Source: Thalassococcus profundi
Lineage (GTDB): Bacteria; Pseudomonadota; Alphaproteobacteria; Rhodobacterales; Rhodobacteraceae
NCBI RefSeq assembly: GCF_003344785.1
Contig: NZ_QPMK01000002.1
Coordinates: forward strand, 62,001-126,000
Direction of reading: 5' to 3'
Length of the DNA: 64,000 nucleotides
Shown piece after piece: positions 7,977-16,815 of this stretch. Under the pieces are notes generated by a model that saw nothing but the letters and a program-made list of their open reading frames with translations, did no database searches and was not told where the DNA came from. Position 1 is the stretch's first letter, and the number at the start of each line of letters is the position of its first letter. A program made the translations under genes and the position numbers.

Positions 7977-8645
7977 ATGGGAGTGAAGCAATACATGCGC
8001 CAGGGCATCGAACGACAGCGTCCGCTGACGCTCGAAGTGCGCGACGAACTCGAGAGGATGATCCTCGACGGGGAGGTCGCCGCGGGAGAGCGTCTGAACG
8101 AGCTCACACTGGCCGAACAGATGGGCGTCAGCCGCGGTCCGGTGCGCGAGGCGGCGCGGTCGCTGGAGCACGAGGGGCTGGTCCGGACCGTGGCCAACCA
8201 GGGTGTATTCGTGCGCGAATTGTCCCTGGAAAGCGCCCTGGAACTCTACGACCTGCGGGCGATGATCGCGGGATACCTTTGCGGCCGTGTCGCGGAAAAG
8301 GCCGATCCGGTGGTCAACAAGGCCCTGCGGCAGGCGGTGCGCGACATGGACGCCGCCATCGCCGCCGCCGACGAACCGCGCTATTTCGAGATCAACCTCG
8401 CCTTCCACGACCGCATCGCGATTGCCGCCGGCACCGACCGGGCGCAGCGACTGTACACGTCGCTGGGCAAGGAAGTCCGGCTGCTGCGCCGCCGGGTGCT
8501 GTGCGGCGACGAATCCCTGCGCACGTCAAACCATGAACACGACGGTATCGTCGCCGCCATCGAGGCGGGCGATGCCGATGCGGCTCGCGCCGCGGGCATG
8601 CAGCATCACCTCAACAGCAAGTCGCGTCTGAAGATCACGATGTGA
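7977..8645 (+). CDS. FCD-domain GntR regulator (gntR2)
   Basis: 222 residues. Winged helix at about 18-80 (EVRDELERMILDGEVAAGERLNEL, quoted in part as ERLNELTLAEQMGVSRGPV), then an FCD domain with FHDRIAIAAGTDR, NHEHDGIVAAIEAGD and MQHHLNSKSR. It is clearly a paralogue of the MatR-like protein at 18351, sharing LNEL.L...MGVSRG.VREA.RSL and the YDLR segment. The start at 7977 keeps the 27-nt spacing from the operator seen at the paralogue; an ATG at 7995 with GGGAG 11 nt upstream is the alternative. It precedes tctC2-tctB2-tctA2-ldh on the same strand and probably controls them and itself. Confidence 0.85.
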   Translation: MGVKQYMRQGIERQRPLTLEVRDELERMILDGEVAAGERLNELTLAEQMGVSRGPVREAARSLEHEGLVRTVANQGVFVRELSLESALELYDLRAMIAGYLCGRVAEKADPVVNKALRQAVRDMDAAIAAADEPRYFEINLAFHDRIAIAAGTDRAQRLYTSLGKEVRLLRRRVLCGDESLRTSNHEHDGIVAAIEAGDADAARAAGMQHHLNSKSRLKITM

Positions 8646-8665
8646 CCTGCGACGAACCACCAGCC

Positions 8666-8705
8666 GAAAGGGCCGGCCCGGGCAAGGAGGCCGCGCCGGC
8701 CTTTC
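8666..8705 (+). terminator. Imperfect hairpin between gntR2 and tctC2
   Basis: GAAAGGGCCGGC (8666-8677) pairs with GCCGGCCTTTC (8695-8705) with one bulged G. It lies about 20 nt after the gntR2 stop. A possible terminator separating the regulator from the transporter genes; no U-tract beyond the TTT inside the stem. Confidence 0.4.
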
Positions 8706-8736
8706 CGGAAAATCAAGTCCAGAATGGGAGGAAACA

Positions 8737-9732
8737 ATGGACATGACTTTCAATCTCAACAGCGGCTGGCTGCGCGCCGGGGCTCTGGCCACCGCCTTTG
8801 CCGCTCCGCTTGCCCTGGCCGCACCCGCGGTGGCGCAAGAGGTCTACCCGTCCGGCGACGAAACGCTCGACTGGACCATCGCCTTTGGTCCCGGTGGCGG
8901 CAACGACATCATGGCGCGCAGCATCATCGAGATCCTGAACAAGTACGACCTGTATCCCGGCGACATCCAGGCCGAGAACCGCGCCGGCGGATCCGGCGCC
9001 GTGGGCTGGGGCTACCTCTATGGCCAATCCGGCAACCCCTACGGCATCTCGACCACGTCGGGCAGCTTCGTCACCACGCCGCTGCAGGCCGACACGCCGT
9101 GGGAGCCCGAGGATTTCACGCCGGTCGCACTGCTGGCCACCGATGACCTCGTACTCGTTGTGAACGGCGACAGCGAGATCCAGAACATCGAGCAGTTCAT
9201 CGAGAACGCCAAGGCCAACCCGATCAACATCGGCGGCACCGGCACGGTGAACGTCGACTTCATCGTGCCGACGCTCTTTGCCGAGAAGGCCGGGTTCGAA
9301 TTCGACTACGTGTCGTTCAACTCGATGTCCGAACAGACCACGGCGCTTCTGTCCAACGCGCTCGACGCGATGGTCGGCAACCCGGGCGAAATCCTCGGGC
9401 TGATCGAATCCGGTGACCTGCGTCCGCTGGTCTTTTCCGGCCAGAACGTGCCCGAGGCGCTTGAAGGCGTCCCGACCATGGGCGACCTGGGCTATGACAT
9501 CGGCGTGTCGATGCCGCGCGGCCTGATCCTGCCGCCGGATGCGCCCGAAGAAGCGCAGAGCTGGTGGATCGAGACCATGAAGCAGGTCGTCGAAACTCCC
9601 GAATGGGCCGAGTACATCCGGAGCAATACGCTCACGCCGACCGTGATCTACGGCGACGAGTTCGGCACGTTCCTTTCGAACACCAAGAACGGGTTCGGCC
9701 AGGTTCTGCGCTCCGTCGGCGCGATCCAGTAA
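8737..9732 (+). CDS. TctC/Bug-family periplasmic binding protein (second set)
   Basis: 331 residues. The signal peptide is long, with cleavage likely after AVA near residue 33 (APAVAQEVYP). The receptor marks are IAFGPGGGNDIMARSI, ENRAGGSGAVGWGYL and GGTGTVNVDF. It belongs to the same superfamily as the protein at 1145 but is only distantly similar to it, so the ligand probably differs. GGGAGGAAACA precedes the ATG. A strong hairpin follows the stop, then tctB2 and tctA2. It should bind a carboxylate in the periplasm. Confidence 0.88.
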   Translation: MDMTFNLNSGWLRAGALATAFAAPLALAAPAVAQEVYPSGDETLDWTIAFGPGGGNDIMARSIIEILNKYDLYPGDIQAENRAGGSGAVGWGYLYGQSGNPYGISTTSGSFVTTPLQADTPWEPEDFTPVALLATDDLVLVVNGDSEIQNIEQFIENAKANPINIGGTGTVNVDFIVPTLFAEKAGFEFDYVSFNSMSEQTTALLSNALDAMVGNPGEILGLIESGDLRPLVFSGQNVPEALEGVPTMGDLGYDIGVSMPRGLILPPDAPEEAQSWWIETMKQVVETPEWAEYIRSNTLTPTVIYGDEFGTFLSNTKNGFGQVLRSVGAIQ

Positions 9733-9750
9733 CCGGCACATGACGTTTCC

Positions 9751-9781
9751 GGGCCGGGCGCGGATCTGCGCCCGGCCCTTT
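9751..9781 (+). terminator. Strong hairpin with short U-run after tctC2
   Basis: GGGCCGGGCGC (9751-9761) pairs perfectly with GCGCCCGGCCC (9768-9778) across GGATCT, followed by TTT. It lies 19 nt after the tctC2 stop and before tctB2, and would give partial termination or protect the binding-protein mRNA. Confidence 0.6.
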
Positions 9782-9806
9782 CCCACCGACATCCAGGAGC
9801 GCGCCC

Positions 9807-10253
9807 ATGCGCATCGCGTTTTTCGTGGCCTTGCTGGCCGCGAGCATCTTTTACAGCTATATCGCCTTCGCCGACCTGAACTTCATGACCCGCAGCGGCC
9901 GGCTGGGACCGGGCTTCTTTCCGCGCATCCTCGGCGCCACGGCCATCGTCATGACGATCTGGGCGCTGCTGGACGAGATGCGCAACGAGGACGCGCCCCA
10001 TGGCGCCGCCCAGCAATGGCGCGACGTGGCGCTGCTGATGGCGCTGGCACTGGGATATGCGGTGCTGCTGCGGCTTTTCGGCGGGCTCGTCGCCACGGTG
10101 ATCTTCCTCGCGGTGGCCCTGTCGCTGCTGAACCGCGGCAAGCCTCTGAAGAACGCGCTGATCTCGGTTCTCGTGCCGGCCTTCGTCTATCTGCTGTTCG
10201 ACCGCATCCTCAACGCGAACATGCCACCCGCCCTGATCGACCTGCCGATCTGA
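9807..10253 (+). CDS. TctB-type small membrane subunit (second set)
   Basis: 148 residues, about four membrane segments, with the family mark GRLGPGFFPRILG near residues 32-44. Small subunit of the TTT transporter with the genes on either side. AGGAGCG lies before the ATG. The next gene begins 22 nt downstream. Confidence 0.85.
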   Translation: MRIAFFVALLAASIFYSYIAFADLNFMTRSGRLGPGFFPRILGATAIVMTIWALLDEMRNEDAPHGAAQQWRDVALLMALALGYAVLLRLFGGLVATVIFLAVALSLLNRGKPLKNALISVLVPAFVYLLFDRILNANMPPALIDLPI

Positions 10254-10275
10254 CCGCTGCCCCAAGGAGTCCTCG

Positions 10276-11802
10276 ATGGATATCTTCTCCGATCTGGTGA
10301 TGGGTCTGACCATCGCGATCTCTCCCATCAACATCCTCTACCTTCTGATCGGCGCCGTGGTCGGGATGATCGTCGGCGTGATCCCCGGCTTCGGCCCTTC
10401 GGCGGGCCTGGCGATCCTGCTGCCTGTGACCTTCGGCATGGATCCGATCGGCGCGATCATGATGCTGGCGGCGATCTATTATGGCGCGATGTACGGCGGC
10501 ACGATCACCTCGATCCTGCTCAACACGCCCGGCGAAAGCGCCACCGTCGCCTCGACCTTCGACGGCTTTCCGCTGGCCAAGCAGGGTCGTGCGGGCCCGG
10601 CGCTGGTCATGCAGGCGGTGGCGTCCTTTGTCGGCGGCACGGTGGGTGTCATCCTGATCACCATCCTCGCGCCGATGTTCGCGCAGGTGTCGCGCAGTTT
10701 CGGACCACCGGAGTATTTCCTGCTGGCATTGATGGGGATGCTGACGCTGATCGTGATGATCGGCGCGCAGTGGAAACTTGGCGTCATCTCGGCGCTGATC
10801 GGCTTTGCCCTCGGCACCGTCGGTGTCGACCTCGAAACCGGACAGAGCCGCTACACCTTCGGCTCGGCCGAGCTGATCGGTGGCATCTACTTCATTCCCA
10901 TCGCCATCGGTCTCTTCGGCCTGGGCGAGCTGTTCTATGCCTTCTACAGCGGGCTGCACAAGACCGGCAGCGGCGGCATCGTCGAATACGACAAGGAAGA
11001 GCGGTTCTGGCCCACCGCGCAGGACTGGCTGTCGACCCGCATCACCATGTTGCGCTGTTCGGTGCTGGGCTTCGTCGTGGGCGTCATCCCAGGCGCCGGC
11101 GCCACCATCGCGTCGCTCATGGCCTATTCGACCGAACGGTCGCTGTCGAAGAACGGCGACAACTTCGGCAAGGGCGAGATGGCGGGCCTCGTGGCACCCG
11201 AGACGGCGAACAATGCCGCGTCCTCCGGCGCGATGATCCCGCTCCTGACGCTGGGCATCCCCGGCTCCGCCTCGACCGCGGTGCTGCTGGCGGCCTTCCT
11301 GCTCTGGGGGCTGCGCCCCGGGCCGCTCTTCATGGAACAGAACCCGGAATTCGCCTGGGGCCTTATCGCCTCGATGTACCTCGGCAACATGGCGCTTCTG
11401 GCGATTTCGATCTTCGCGATCCCGCTCTTCGTGCAGATCATCAAGGTGCCCTACCGGGTGCTGGGCCCCTGCGTCGTCGTGGTCTGCGCGCTGGGGACGT
11501 TCAGCGTTCACGCCAGCTTTGTCGAGACCTTCCTGATGTTCGGCGCGGGCATCGTCGGGTTCTTCATGCGGCTCTACGGCTTTTCCGCCGCCGCGCTGGT
11601 GCTGGCCCTCGTGCTGGGGCCGCTGGCCGAAGAGGCGTTGCGACAGACGATGACGATCTCGCGCGGGTCCTTCGCGATCTTCGTGGAAAGGCCGCCGTCG
11701 CTCTGGATTATCGCCATCACCATCGCGCTGGTCGTCCTGCTGCCGCTGCTGAACCGGTTCGGAAACAGCAGCAGCGGCAAGGCGGAAAAGGCCGGCCAGT
11801 GA
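10276..11802 (+). CDS. TctA-type large permease (second set)
   Basis: 508 residues, about 11-12 membrane segments. TctA signatures are present: GVIPGFGPSAGLAILLP, YYGAMYGGTITSILLNTPGE, and in the second half GVIPGAGATIASLMAYSTERSLS with PETANNAASSGAMIPLL. AAGGAG precedes the ATG. Its last bases (GTGA) overlap the GTG start of the dehydrogenase gene downstream, so the two are translationally coupled, linking uptake to an oxidation step. Confidence 0.9.
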   Translation: MDIFSDLVMGLTIAISPINILYLLIGAVVGMIVGVIPGFGPSAGLAILLPVTFGMDPIGAIMMLAAIYYGAMYGGTITSILLNTPGESATVASTFDGFPLAKQGRAGPALVMQAVASFVGGTVGVILITILAPMFAQVSRSFGPPEYFLLALMGMLTLIVMIGAQWKLGVISALIGFALGTVGVDLETGQSRYTFGSAELIGGIYFIPIAIGLFGLGELFYAFYSGLHKTGSGGIVEYDKEERFWPTAQDWLSTRITMLRCSVLGFVVGVIPGAGATIASLMAYSTERSLSKNGDNFGKGEMAGLVAPETANNAASSGAMIPLLTLGIPGSASTAVLLAAFLLWGLRPGPLFMEQNPEFAWGLIASMYLGNMALLAISIFAIPLFVQIIKVPYRVLGPCVVVVCALGTFSVHASFVETFLMFGAGIVGFFMRLYGFSAAALVLALVLGPLAEEALRQTMTISRGSFAIFVERPPSLWIIAITIALVVLLPLLNRFGNSSSGKAEKAGQ

Positions 11803-12833
11803 CATCGTCGTCGCAGCGGCTCCCTGTCGCTGAGGCCGAAGAGCTTGCCACCCGCGCGTTTCAACGCGCGGGTGTGTCATTTGAGGCGGCCCGCGATGCC
11901 GCCGAAATCCTCACCCTCGCCGAGATGATGGGCATCGCGACGCACGGCCTGAAACGGGTCGCGACCTACACCGCGCGGATCGAGGCAGGCGGGATCAGGG
12001 CGGGTGCGACGCCGCGCGTCACCGCGCCCGCGCCGGCCCTGCGGCAGGTGGACGGCGACGACGGTCTTGGCCCCGCTACGGCACGGCTGGCGCTGCGCAA
12101 AGGCATTGCCGCGGCGCGGGACTGCGGCGTCGGCGCGGTCTTCCTGCGGCGCGGGGCGCACCTTGGCGCGCTGGCGCCTTACCTCTGGATCGCGGCAGAG
12201 GCAGGCATGGCCGCCATCGTCACCACCAACACCGCGCCGATGCTGGCTTCGGCCGGCGGGCGCGAGGCGCTGATCGGCAACAACCCGGTGGGGCTGGGCC
12301 TGCCGGGACCGAAAGGCGCGCATGTGATGCTCGACATGGCGTTGTCGGTCGCGGCGCGCTCGAGGGTGCGCGCCGCCGCCGAGATGGGGGCGGAGATTCC
12401 CGACAGCTGGGCCACCGATGCCACGGGCCGCCCGACCACGGATGCACGGGCGGCGATGGACGGGCTGATGCAGGCCATCGGCGGGGCCAAGGGCGCGCAG
12501 CTGGCGCTCTGCCTCGATCTCATGGTCGCGACGCTTTCGGGTGCTGCGATGCTGTCCGAGATTCCCAACGCCGCCAAGGCGCCGGATCAGCCGCAAGGGC
12601 TGGGCCAGATGTTCCTGCTCATAGACGCGGGAAAACTGCTGCCCAGCGACGAGCCGTTCGCGCGCCTGAAGGACGCGGCGCGGATGGTCGGCGGCTCTGC
12701 CGCTGTCGACCCGGCGCATCCCCCGCGCCTCCCCGGCGCTCGGGCCATCGCTGCGCTGCGCCGGACGCGAAAAAGGGGGCTGGACCTGCCCGCCCCCCTG
12801 TTGGCCGAACTGAAGGCGCGGTCCGGCGTTTAG
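11799..12833 (+). CDS. Malate/L-lactate dehydrogenase family (Ldh2) NAD(P)-dependent oxidoreductase
   Basis: 344 residues starting at a GTG that overlaps the tctA2 stop (GTGA). The long frame open upstream is only a shadow in tctA2. The Ldh2 fold is shown by GIATHGLKRV (the usual SHG.xR motif), GAHLGALAPYLWIA with the catalytic-type His, TNTAPMLASAGG, GNNPVGLGLP and the PTTDARAA region. These enzymes reversibly oxidise 2-hydroxyacids (malate, lactate, ureidoglycolate, sulpholactate, delta-1-pyrroline carboxylates) with NAD(P). Coupled to TctCBA, it probably oxidises the imported hydroxy acid. It meets the class V PLP gene tail-to-tail with a 4-nt overlap. Confidence 0.8.
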   Translation: MTSSSQRLPVAEAEELATRAFQRAGVSFEAARDAAEILTLAEMMGIATHGLKRVATYTARIEAGGIRAGATPRVTAPAPALRQVDGDDGLGPATARLALRKGIAAARDCGVGAVFLRRGAHLGALAPYLWIAAEAGMAAIVTTNTAPMLASAGGREALIGNNPVGLGLPGPKGAHVMLDMALSVAARSRVRAAAEMGAEIPDSWATDATGRPTTDARAAMDGLMQAIGGAKGAQLALCLDLMVATLSGAAMLSEIPNAAKAPDQPQGLGQMFLLIDAGKLLPSDEPFARLKDAARMVGGSAAVDPAHPPRLPGARAIAALRRTRKRGLDLPAPLLAELKARSGV

Positions 12834-14092
12834 GCCGCGGCCTCTTCGGTGATCTCGCGCATGGCCTGCAGGAACTGCGCGACCTCGGCCTCGGTGTTGT
12901 AGTGACACATCGACACGCGGATGCAGTTGGCCTGCCCCAGCGGGTTCAGGATGTTGCCCGAGTAATGATCCGCCTTGCGCGTATGGGTGCGGACGCCGCG
13001 TTCGCGCAGCTTGGTCACCACATCGGGCGAATCCATCCCCTCGACCCAGAGCGACACCAGCCCCTCGCGGCGCGGGTTGTCGACGCCGCCGACAATGCGG
13101 ACGGATGGCATCTCGACCAGGCCCTTCTGATTGCCGGTGCCGTGCAGCATCGCGTCGGTGAGCGTCTTTTCATGCGCATGGATCGCCTCGCCCGCGGCGA
13201 CAATCTGCGCGCGGCGGTCGGTTTCATCGGTGAACTGCGCGCCCAGCCAGGTGAAGTAGTCCACCACATCCGAGAAGGTCGCATAGGCGCCGGTGTCACG
13301 CGTGCCCAGCTCCCACGGCTCGCCGGGCGCATCGAGCAGGTGTTCATGCGGCAGCGCCGACAGCCGGTCCGACACCCAGGCGATGCCGTAGCCGTGGCGC
13401 GAGAACGCCTTGTAGGGCGAGATCACGTAGCCGTCGACGCCGTAGCTGGCGATGTCGAGCCGCCCGTGCGCCGCGTGCTGGATGCCGTCCACGATGATGT
13501 AACACTCGGGCGCCACTGCGCGGATCTCTTTCGCCACGCTGGCCACGTCCACCGCCATGCCCGTCACCGGAGAGGTGTGCAGGATCGTCGCCACGCGCGT
13601 GTCGGGCGTGATTTCGGGCTGGTAATGCGCCGCATCGACCGACCCGGTGGCGTCGTCATGGGCAACCAGCACATGCGGCTTGCCCATCACCTCGGACCAT
13701 TTCGCCGCGGCGCTGCGGGTCGCGGGATGTTCAAGCGTGCTGCCCAGGACGCGGCCCTCGGGCGTGCCGACGATGGCGGTGCGGATCAGGCGAAAGATCA
13801 GCTCCGTCCCGCTCTCGCCGACGAAGAACTGGCCCTCGGGCGCGTTGAAGAGCAGGCGCATGTCCGCCTTTGCCTTGTCGATCATCGCCACCAGCGCATG
13901 GGCTGCGGGGTTGTCGCGGCCCTGGTTGTCGGGGATCGCGGCCATCTTGGCCGAGGTCTCCACCACCGAGTTCAGCGTCAGCGCGCCGCCGGCGTTTTCG
14001 AAGAACACCCGCGGCCCGTCGAAGGGGCAGGTGTCCACATGCGCAAACCGCGCGCGCACGTCATCCATGAGACCGGGTTTCGAGGTCAGCAT
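12830..14092 (-). CDS. Class V PLP-dependent enzyme (cysteine desulfurase/SufS-like)
   Basis: 420 residues of the fold type I, class V aminotransferase superfamily. PLP-binding features: GTELIFRL early, HPAT near residue 125, IIVDGIQHAAHG with the PLP Asp, and the Schiff-base Lys in ISPYKAFSRHG. Members include cysteine desulfurases, lyases and epimerases. This one lacks obvious iron-sulphur assembly neighbours, so an amino-acid lyase or transaminase role in the local pathway is as likely as desulfuration. It is the last gene of the caiB-crotonase-thioesterase strand, 31 nt after the thioesterase. Confidence 0.7.
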   Translation of the reverse strand: MLTSKPGLMDDVRARFAHVDTCPFDGPRVFFENAGGALTLNSVVETSAKMAAIPDNQGRDNPAAHALVAMIDKAKADMRLLFNAPEGQFFVGESGTELIFRLIRTAIVGTPEGRVLGSTLEHPATRSAAAKWSEVMGKPHVLVAHDDATGSVDAAHYQPEITPDTRVATILHTSPVTGMAVDVASVAKEIRAVAPECYIIVDGIQHAAHGRLDIASYGVDGYVISPYKAFSRHGYGIAWVSDRLSALPHEHLLDAPGEPWELGTRDTGAYATFSDVVDYFTWLGAQFTDETDRRAQIVAAGEAIHAHEKTLTDAMLHGTGNQKGLVEMPSVRIVGGVDNPRREGLVSLWVEGMDSPDVVTKLRERGVRTHTRKADHYSGNILNPLGQANCIRVSMCHYNTEAEVAQFLQAMREITEEAAA

Positions 14093-14123
14093 ATCGTCAT
14101 TCCTGTTGTCTTATATCGGGTCT

Positions 14124-14591
14124 TCACCCGGGCATTTTCCATGTGGCGGTCGCCAGCGCGGCCAGTTTCCCGTCCGGTCCGGTCACCCGGCTTTCCATGA
14201 AGGACATCGACCGCCCGCGTTTGGTGAACCGGCCTTCGCAGGTCACGGGGCCCACCATCACCGGCCGCATGAACTGGATCTTCATCTCGATGGTCGCACC
14301 GGGTCCGGCCACCTTGGCAATCAGGTGCCCCATGGAAATGTCCATGGCCGAGGCCATGACACCGCCATGCAGCGACCCTTGCGGGTTCTTGACCATCTCG
14401 GTCACCGGAAAGGTGAGGCGGCAGCAATCCTTTTCGGCATCCGCCGCAGCTTCGGGCAGGTACTCGAACGACAGGTCGAGGAACCGCGCGAGGAAAAACC
14501 GTTCGAACGCCTGTTCGTGATCGTCGAGCGCCCGGTCGAGGTGCGCACGGGCAGCGTCGGGGTCGACGCGGCGGGGGGACGCCTCGGCCAT
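14124..14591 (-). CDS. PaaI-family hotdog-fold acyl-CoA thioesterase
   Basis: 155 residues. The motif NPQGSLHGGVMASAMDISMG is the PaaI/thioesterase-4 active-site region (HGG, then Asp in AMD). Such enzymes hydrolyse acyl-CoA or aryl-CoA thioesters. A longer open frame upstream lies inside the crotonase gene; the ATG at 14591 shares one base with the crotonase stop (TGATG) and is the natural start. It probably releases the product acid or clears stalled CoA esters of the local pathway. Confidence 0.8.
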   Translation of the reverse strand: MAEASPRRVDPDAARAHLDRALDDHEQAFERFFLARFLDLSFEYLPEAAADAEKDCCRLTFPVTEMVKNPQGSLHGGVMASAMDISMGHLIAKVAGPGATIEMKIQFMRPVMVGPVTCEGRFTKRGRSMSFMESRVTGPDGKLAALATATWKMPG

Positions 14592-15376
14592 CACGCCCCC
14601 ACGAAGTTGGGTTTGCGCTTTTCCATGAACGCCTTGCGGCCCTCGATGTAATCCTGGCTGTCGAAGCATTCCTTGACCTTCGCGTCACAGGCGGCAAGGT
14701 CACGCTCGCTTTCCGGCAGAACCGTCTGGCCAACGATGAACTTGACCGAGTTGACGGTCATCGGCGCGTTGGCGGCGATCATCTTGGCTGTCTCGTCGGC
14801 GGTCTCGGCCACCTTGTCGGCGGGCACCACACGGTTCACCAGACCCATGATCCGGGCCTCTTCGGCGTCGAAGCGGCGGGCGGTAAAGAAGATCTCCTTG
14901 GCAAAGGACGGTCCCACGACCGCCACCAGCCGGTTGATCCCCGGGAAGCCGTAGCCCAGCCCCAGCTTGGCCGCCGGGATGGCGAAGGCGGAATTCTCGC
15001 CGCAGATGCGCAGGTCGCAACACAGCGACAGCGCCACGCCGCCCCCGACGCAGAAGCCGTCGATCTGCGCGATGGTGGGCTTGGGGAAGGCTTCGACCAT
15101 GTCGTAGACGCGCTTGGTCGTGGCGTTGTAATGCGCCACCGCTTCCTTGCTGGCGCGCTCGGTCTCGAACTTGGAGATGTCGGCGCCCGACACGAAGGCC
15201 TTGCCGCCCGCGCCGGACAGGATCAGGATGCGCACACTGTCGTCGGCGGCGAATTTGGTCATCGCGGCCTCGACCGCCTCCCACATCTCGAGCGACACGG
15301 CGTTGCGCTTTTCCGGCTGGTTGAAGATGATGCGCGCGATGTCGCCCGTCTGCTCGGTGATGATCTTGTCGGTCAT
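14591..15376 (-). CDS. Enoyl-CoA hydratase/isomerase (crotonase) family protein lacking both hydratase glutamates
   Basis: 261 residues, normal crotonase length. The CoA-binding and oxyanion features are present (GGKAFVSGADISKF and GFCVGGGVALSLCCDL). At the two positions of the rat hydratase catalytic glutamates the sequence has Ala: GGGVALS where GGGCELA is usual, and IPAAKLG where QPEIKLG is usual. It is therefore unlikely to be a simple hydratase; crotonases with other residues act as isomerases, decarboxylases, hydrolases or C-C lyases. It sits between the CaiB-like gene (16 nt apart) and the thioesterase (1-nt overlap). Confidence 0.8.
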   Translation of the reverse strand: MTDKIITEQTGDIARIIFNQPEKRNAVSLEMWEAVEAAMTKFAADDSVRILILSGAGGKAFVSGADISKFETERASKEAVAHYNATTKRVYDMVEAFPKPTIAQIDGFCVGGGVALSLCCDLRICGENSAFAIPAAKLGLGYGFPGINRLVAVVGPSFAKEIFFTARRFDAEEARIMGLVNRVVPADKVAETADETAKMIAANAPMTVNSVKFIVGQTVLPESERDLAACDAKVKECFDSQDYIEGRKAFMEKRKPNFVGA

Positions 15377-15391
15377 GGAATGGCCTCTTGG

Positions 15392-16606
15392 TCAGGTTGC
15401 GCCGGATGCCTTCATATCGGCAATCTCTTGATCGGAAAGCCCGATCTCGGCAAGGATTTCAGCCGAATGCTGCCCCGCTGTCGGCGGCGGGGCTGCGATG
15501 TGGCTGGGGGTGCGGCTCATCTGGATGGGCTGGCCCACAAGATGCGTGTCGCCGCGTTCCTGGCTGGTCACGGGCTGGGCAAGGCCCAGGTGCTGCACCT
15601 GCGGATTGGCGAAGACCTGGCCGATGTCGTTGATCTCTCCGGCCGGCACACCCGCGTCGTTGAAGATCTCGATCCAGTCATCGGTAGGCTTGGTCAAGGT
15701 GATCGCCTCGATCTCTTCGCCCAGGGCGTCACGATGCTCCGACCGCGCCTCGGCGGTGGCAAAGCGGTCGTCCTCGAGCCAGTCCTCGCGGCCCATGGCG
15801 GCGGCGAACTTGGACCAGATCACGTTGCCGGTGACGGCGATGTTCATGTGCCCGTCCACGGTCCTGAAGACGCCCGTGGGGATCGAGGTCGGGTGGTTGT
15901 TGCCCGCCTGCCCCGGCACCTCGCCGTTCATCAGGTAGCGCGCTGCCTGGAAATCCAGCATGAAGACCTGCGCCTGCAAGAGCGAAGTCTGGATCCACTG
16001 ACCCTTGCCCGAGCTTTGCCGCTCGAACAGCGCGATCAGGATTCCCTGCGCGGCAAAGAGCCCGGCGCAGAGGTCGGCGATGGGGATACCGACGCGCATC
16101 GGCCCCTGTCCGGGCTGGCCGGTGATCGACATGAGACCGCCCATGCCTTGCGCGATCTGGTCGAAGCCCGGGCGATCGGCCAGCGGTCCGTCCTGCCCGA
16201 AGCCCGAGATCGAGGCGTAGATAAGCCCCGGGTTGGTCTTGGACAGGGTGTCGTAGTCGATGCCCAGCCGATTCTTCACCCCGGGTCGGAAGTTCTCCAC
16301 GATGATGTCGGCTGTGTCCGCGAGCTTGCGGAAGGCCGCCATCCCCGCCTCGGACTTGAGATTCAGCGTCAGGCTGCGCTTGTTGCGGTGCAGGTTCTGG
16401 AAATCCGGACCCGAGCGCGGACCGCCGAACTGCGCGGTATCCACCGGCGCCTCGACCTTGATGACGTCGGCGCCCCAATCGGCGAACTGTCGCACACAGG
16501 TCGGGCCGGATCGCACGCGGGTCAGGTCCAGAACACGCAGCCCCCGAAGCGCATCGCTCGCAGGTGCCGCACTGGCCGGGACCTCTTGCGCTCTTTGTCC
16601 GGTCAT
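15392..16606 (-). CDS. CaiB/BaiF (class III) CoA-transferase
   Basis: 404 residues. Family III features: GLRVLDLTRVRSGP at the start, WGADVIKVEAP, DIIVENFRPGV, SGFGQDGP and IPIADLCAG, whose Asp aligns with the residue that carries the acyl-aspartyl intermediate in formyl-CoA transferase. The enzyme moves CoA between carboxylic acids. The ATG at 16606 has AAGGGAG 7 nt upstream and is preferred to one at 16639. It is the first gene of the minus-strand CoA module and is divergent from matB; the shared operator dyad lies 70 nt from its ATG. Malonyl-CoA, or the product of MatB, could be its CoA donor (inference). Confidence 0.88.
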   Translation of the reverse strand: MTGQRAQEVPASAAPASDALRGLRVLDLTRVRSGPTCVRQFADWGADVIKVEAPVDTAQFGGPRSGPDFQNLHRNKRSLTLNLKSEAGMAAFRKLADTADIIVENFRPGVKNRLGIDYDTLSKTNPGLIYASISGFGQDGPLADRPGFDQIAQGMGGLMSITGQPGQGPMRVGIPIADLCAGLFAAQGILIALFERQSSGKGQWIQTSLLQAQVFMLDFQAARYLMNGEVPGQAGNNHPTSIPTGVFRTVDGHMNIAVTGNVIWSKFAAAMGREDWLEDDRFATAEARSEHRDALGEEIEAITLTKPTDDWIEIFNDAGVPAGEINDIGQVFANPQVQHLGLAQPVTSQERGDTHLVGQPIQMSRTPSHIAAPPPTAGQHSAEILAEIGLSDQEIADMKASGAT

Positions 16607-16676
16607 CGTGAATCTCCCTTGGCGTCTGTTATCGAACATTTACGCGAGCCTCGGCGAGGGTGCAATATATATGTTG

Positions 16677-16688
16677 ATTGTTGACAAT
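16677..16688. promoter_or_regulatory. Operator dyad ATTGT-TG-ACAAT between caiB-like gene and matB
   Basis: An exact copy of the 12-bp dyad found at 7938. It sits in the divergent region between the CaiB-like gene (ATG at 16606) and matB (ATG at 16816), so a MatR-like regulator bound here could control both directions. An AT-rich run (CAATATATATG) adjoins it. Confidence 0.7.
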
Positions 16689-16815
16689 ATACCGTCGGTG
16701 CGCGACACAGCCAAAGCACCGTCAGGCCGCCTTCGCAGGCGTTCCGACGTTCGGAATGCCTGTACATGACATGATTCAGACCGACCGTTTTGCGACAGTA
16801 GAAAGACGATCCGCC

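Noticed and set aside
12830-14092. Iron-sulphur assembly (suf) locus
   Set aside because: The class V enzyme has no sufB, C, D or iscU neighbours; its context is CoA metabolism.
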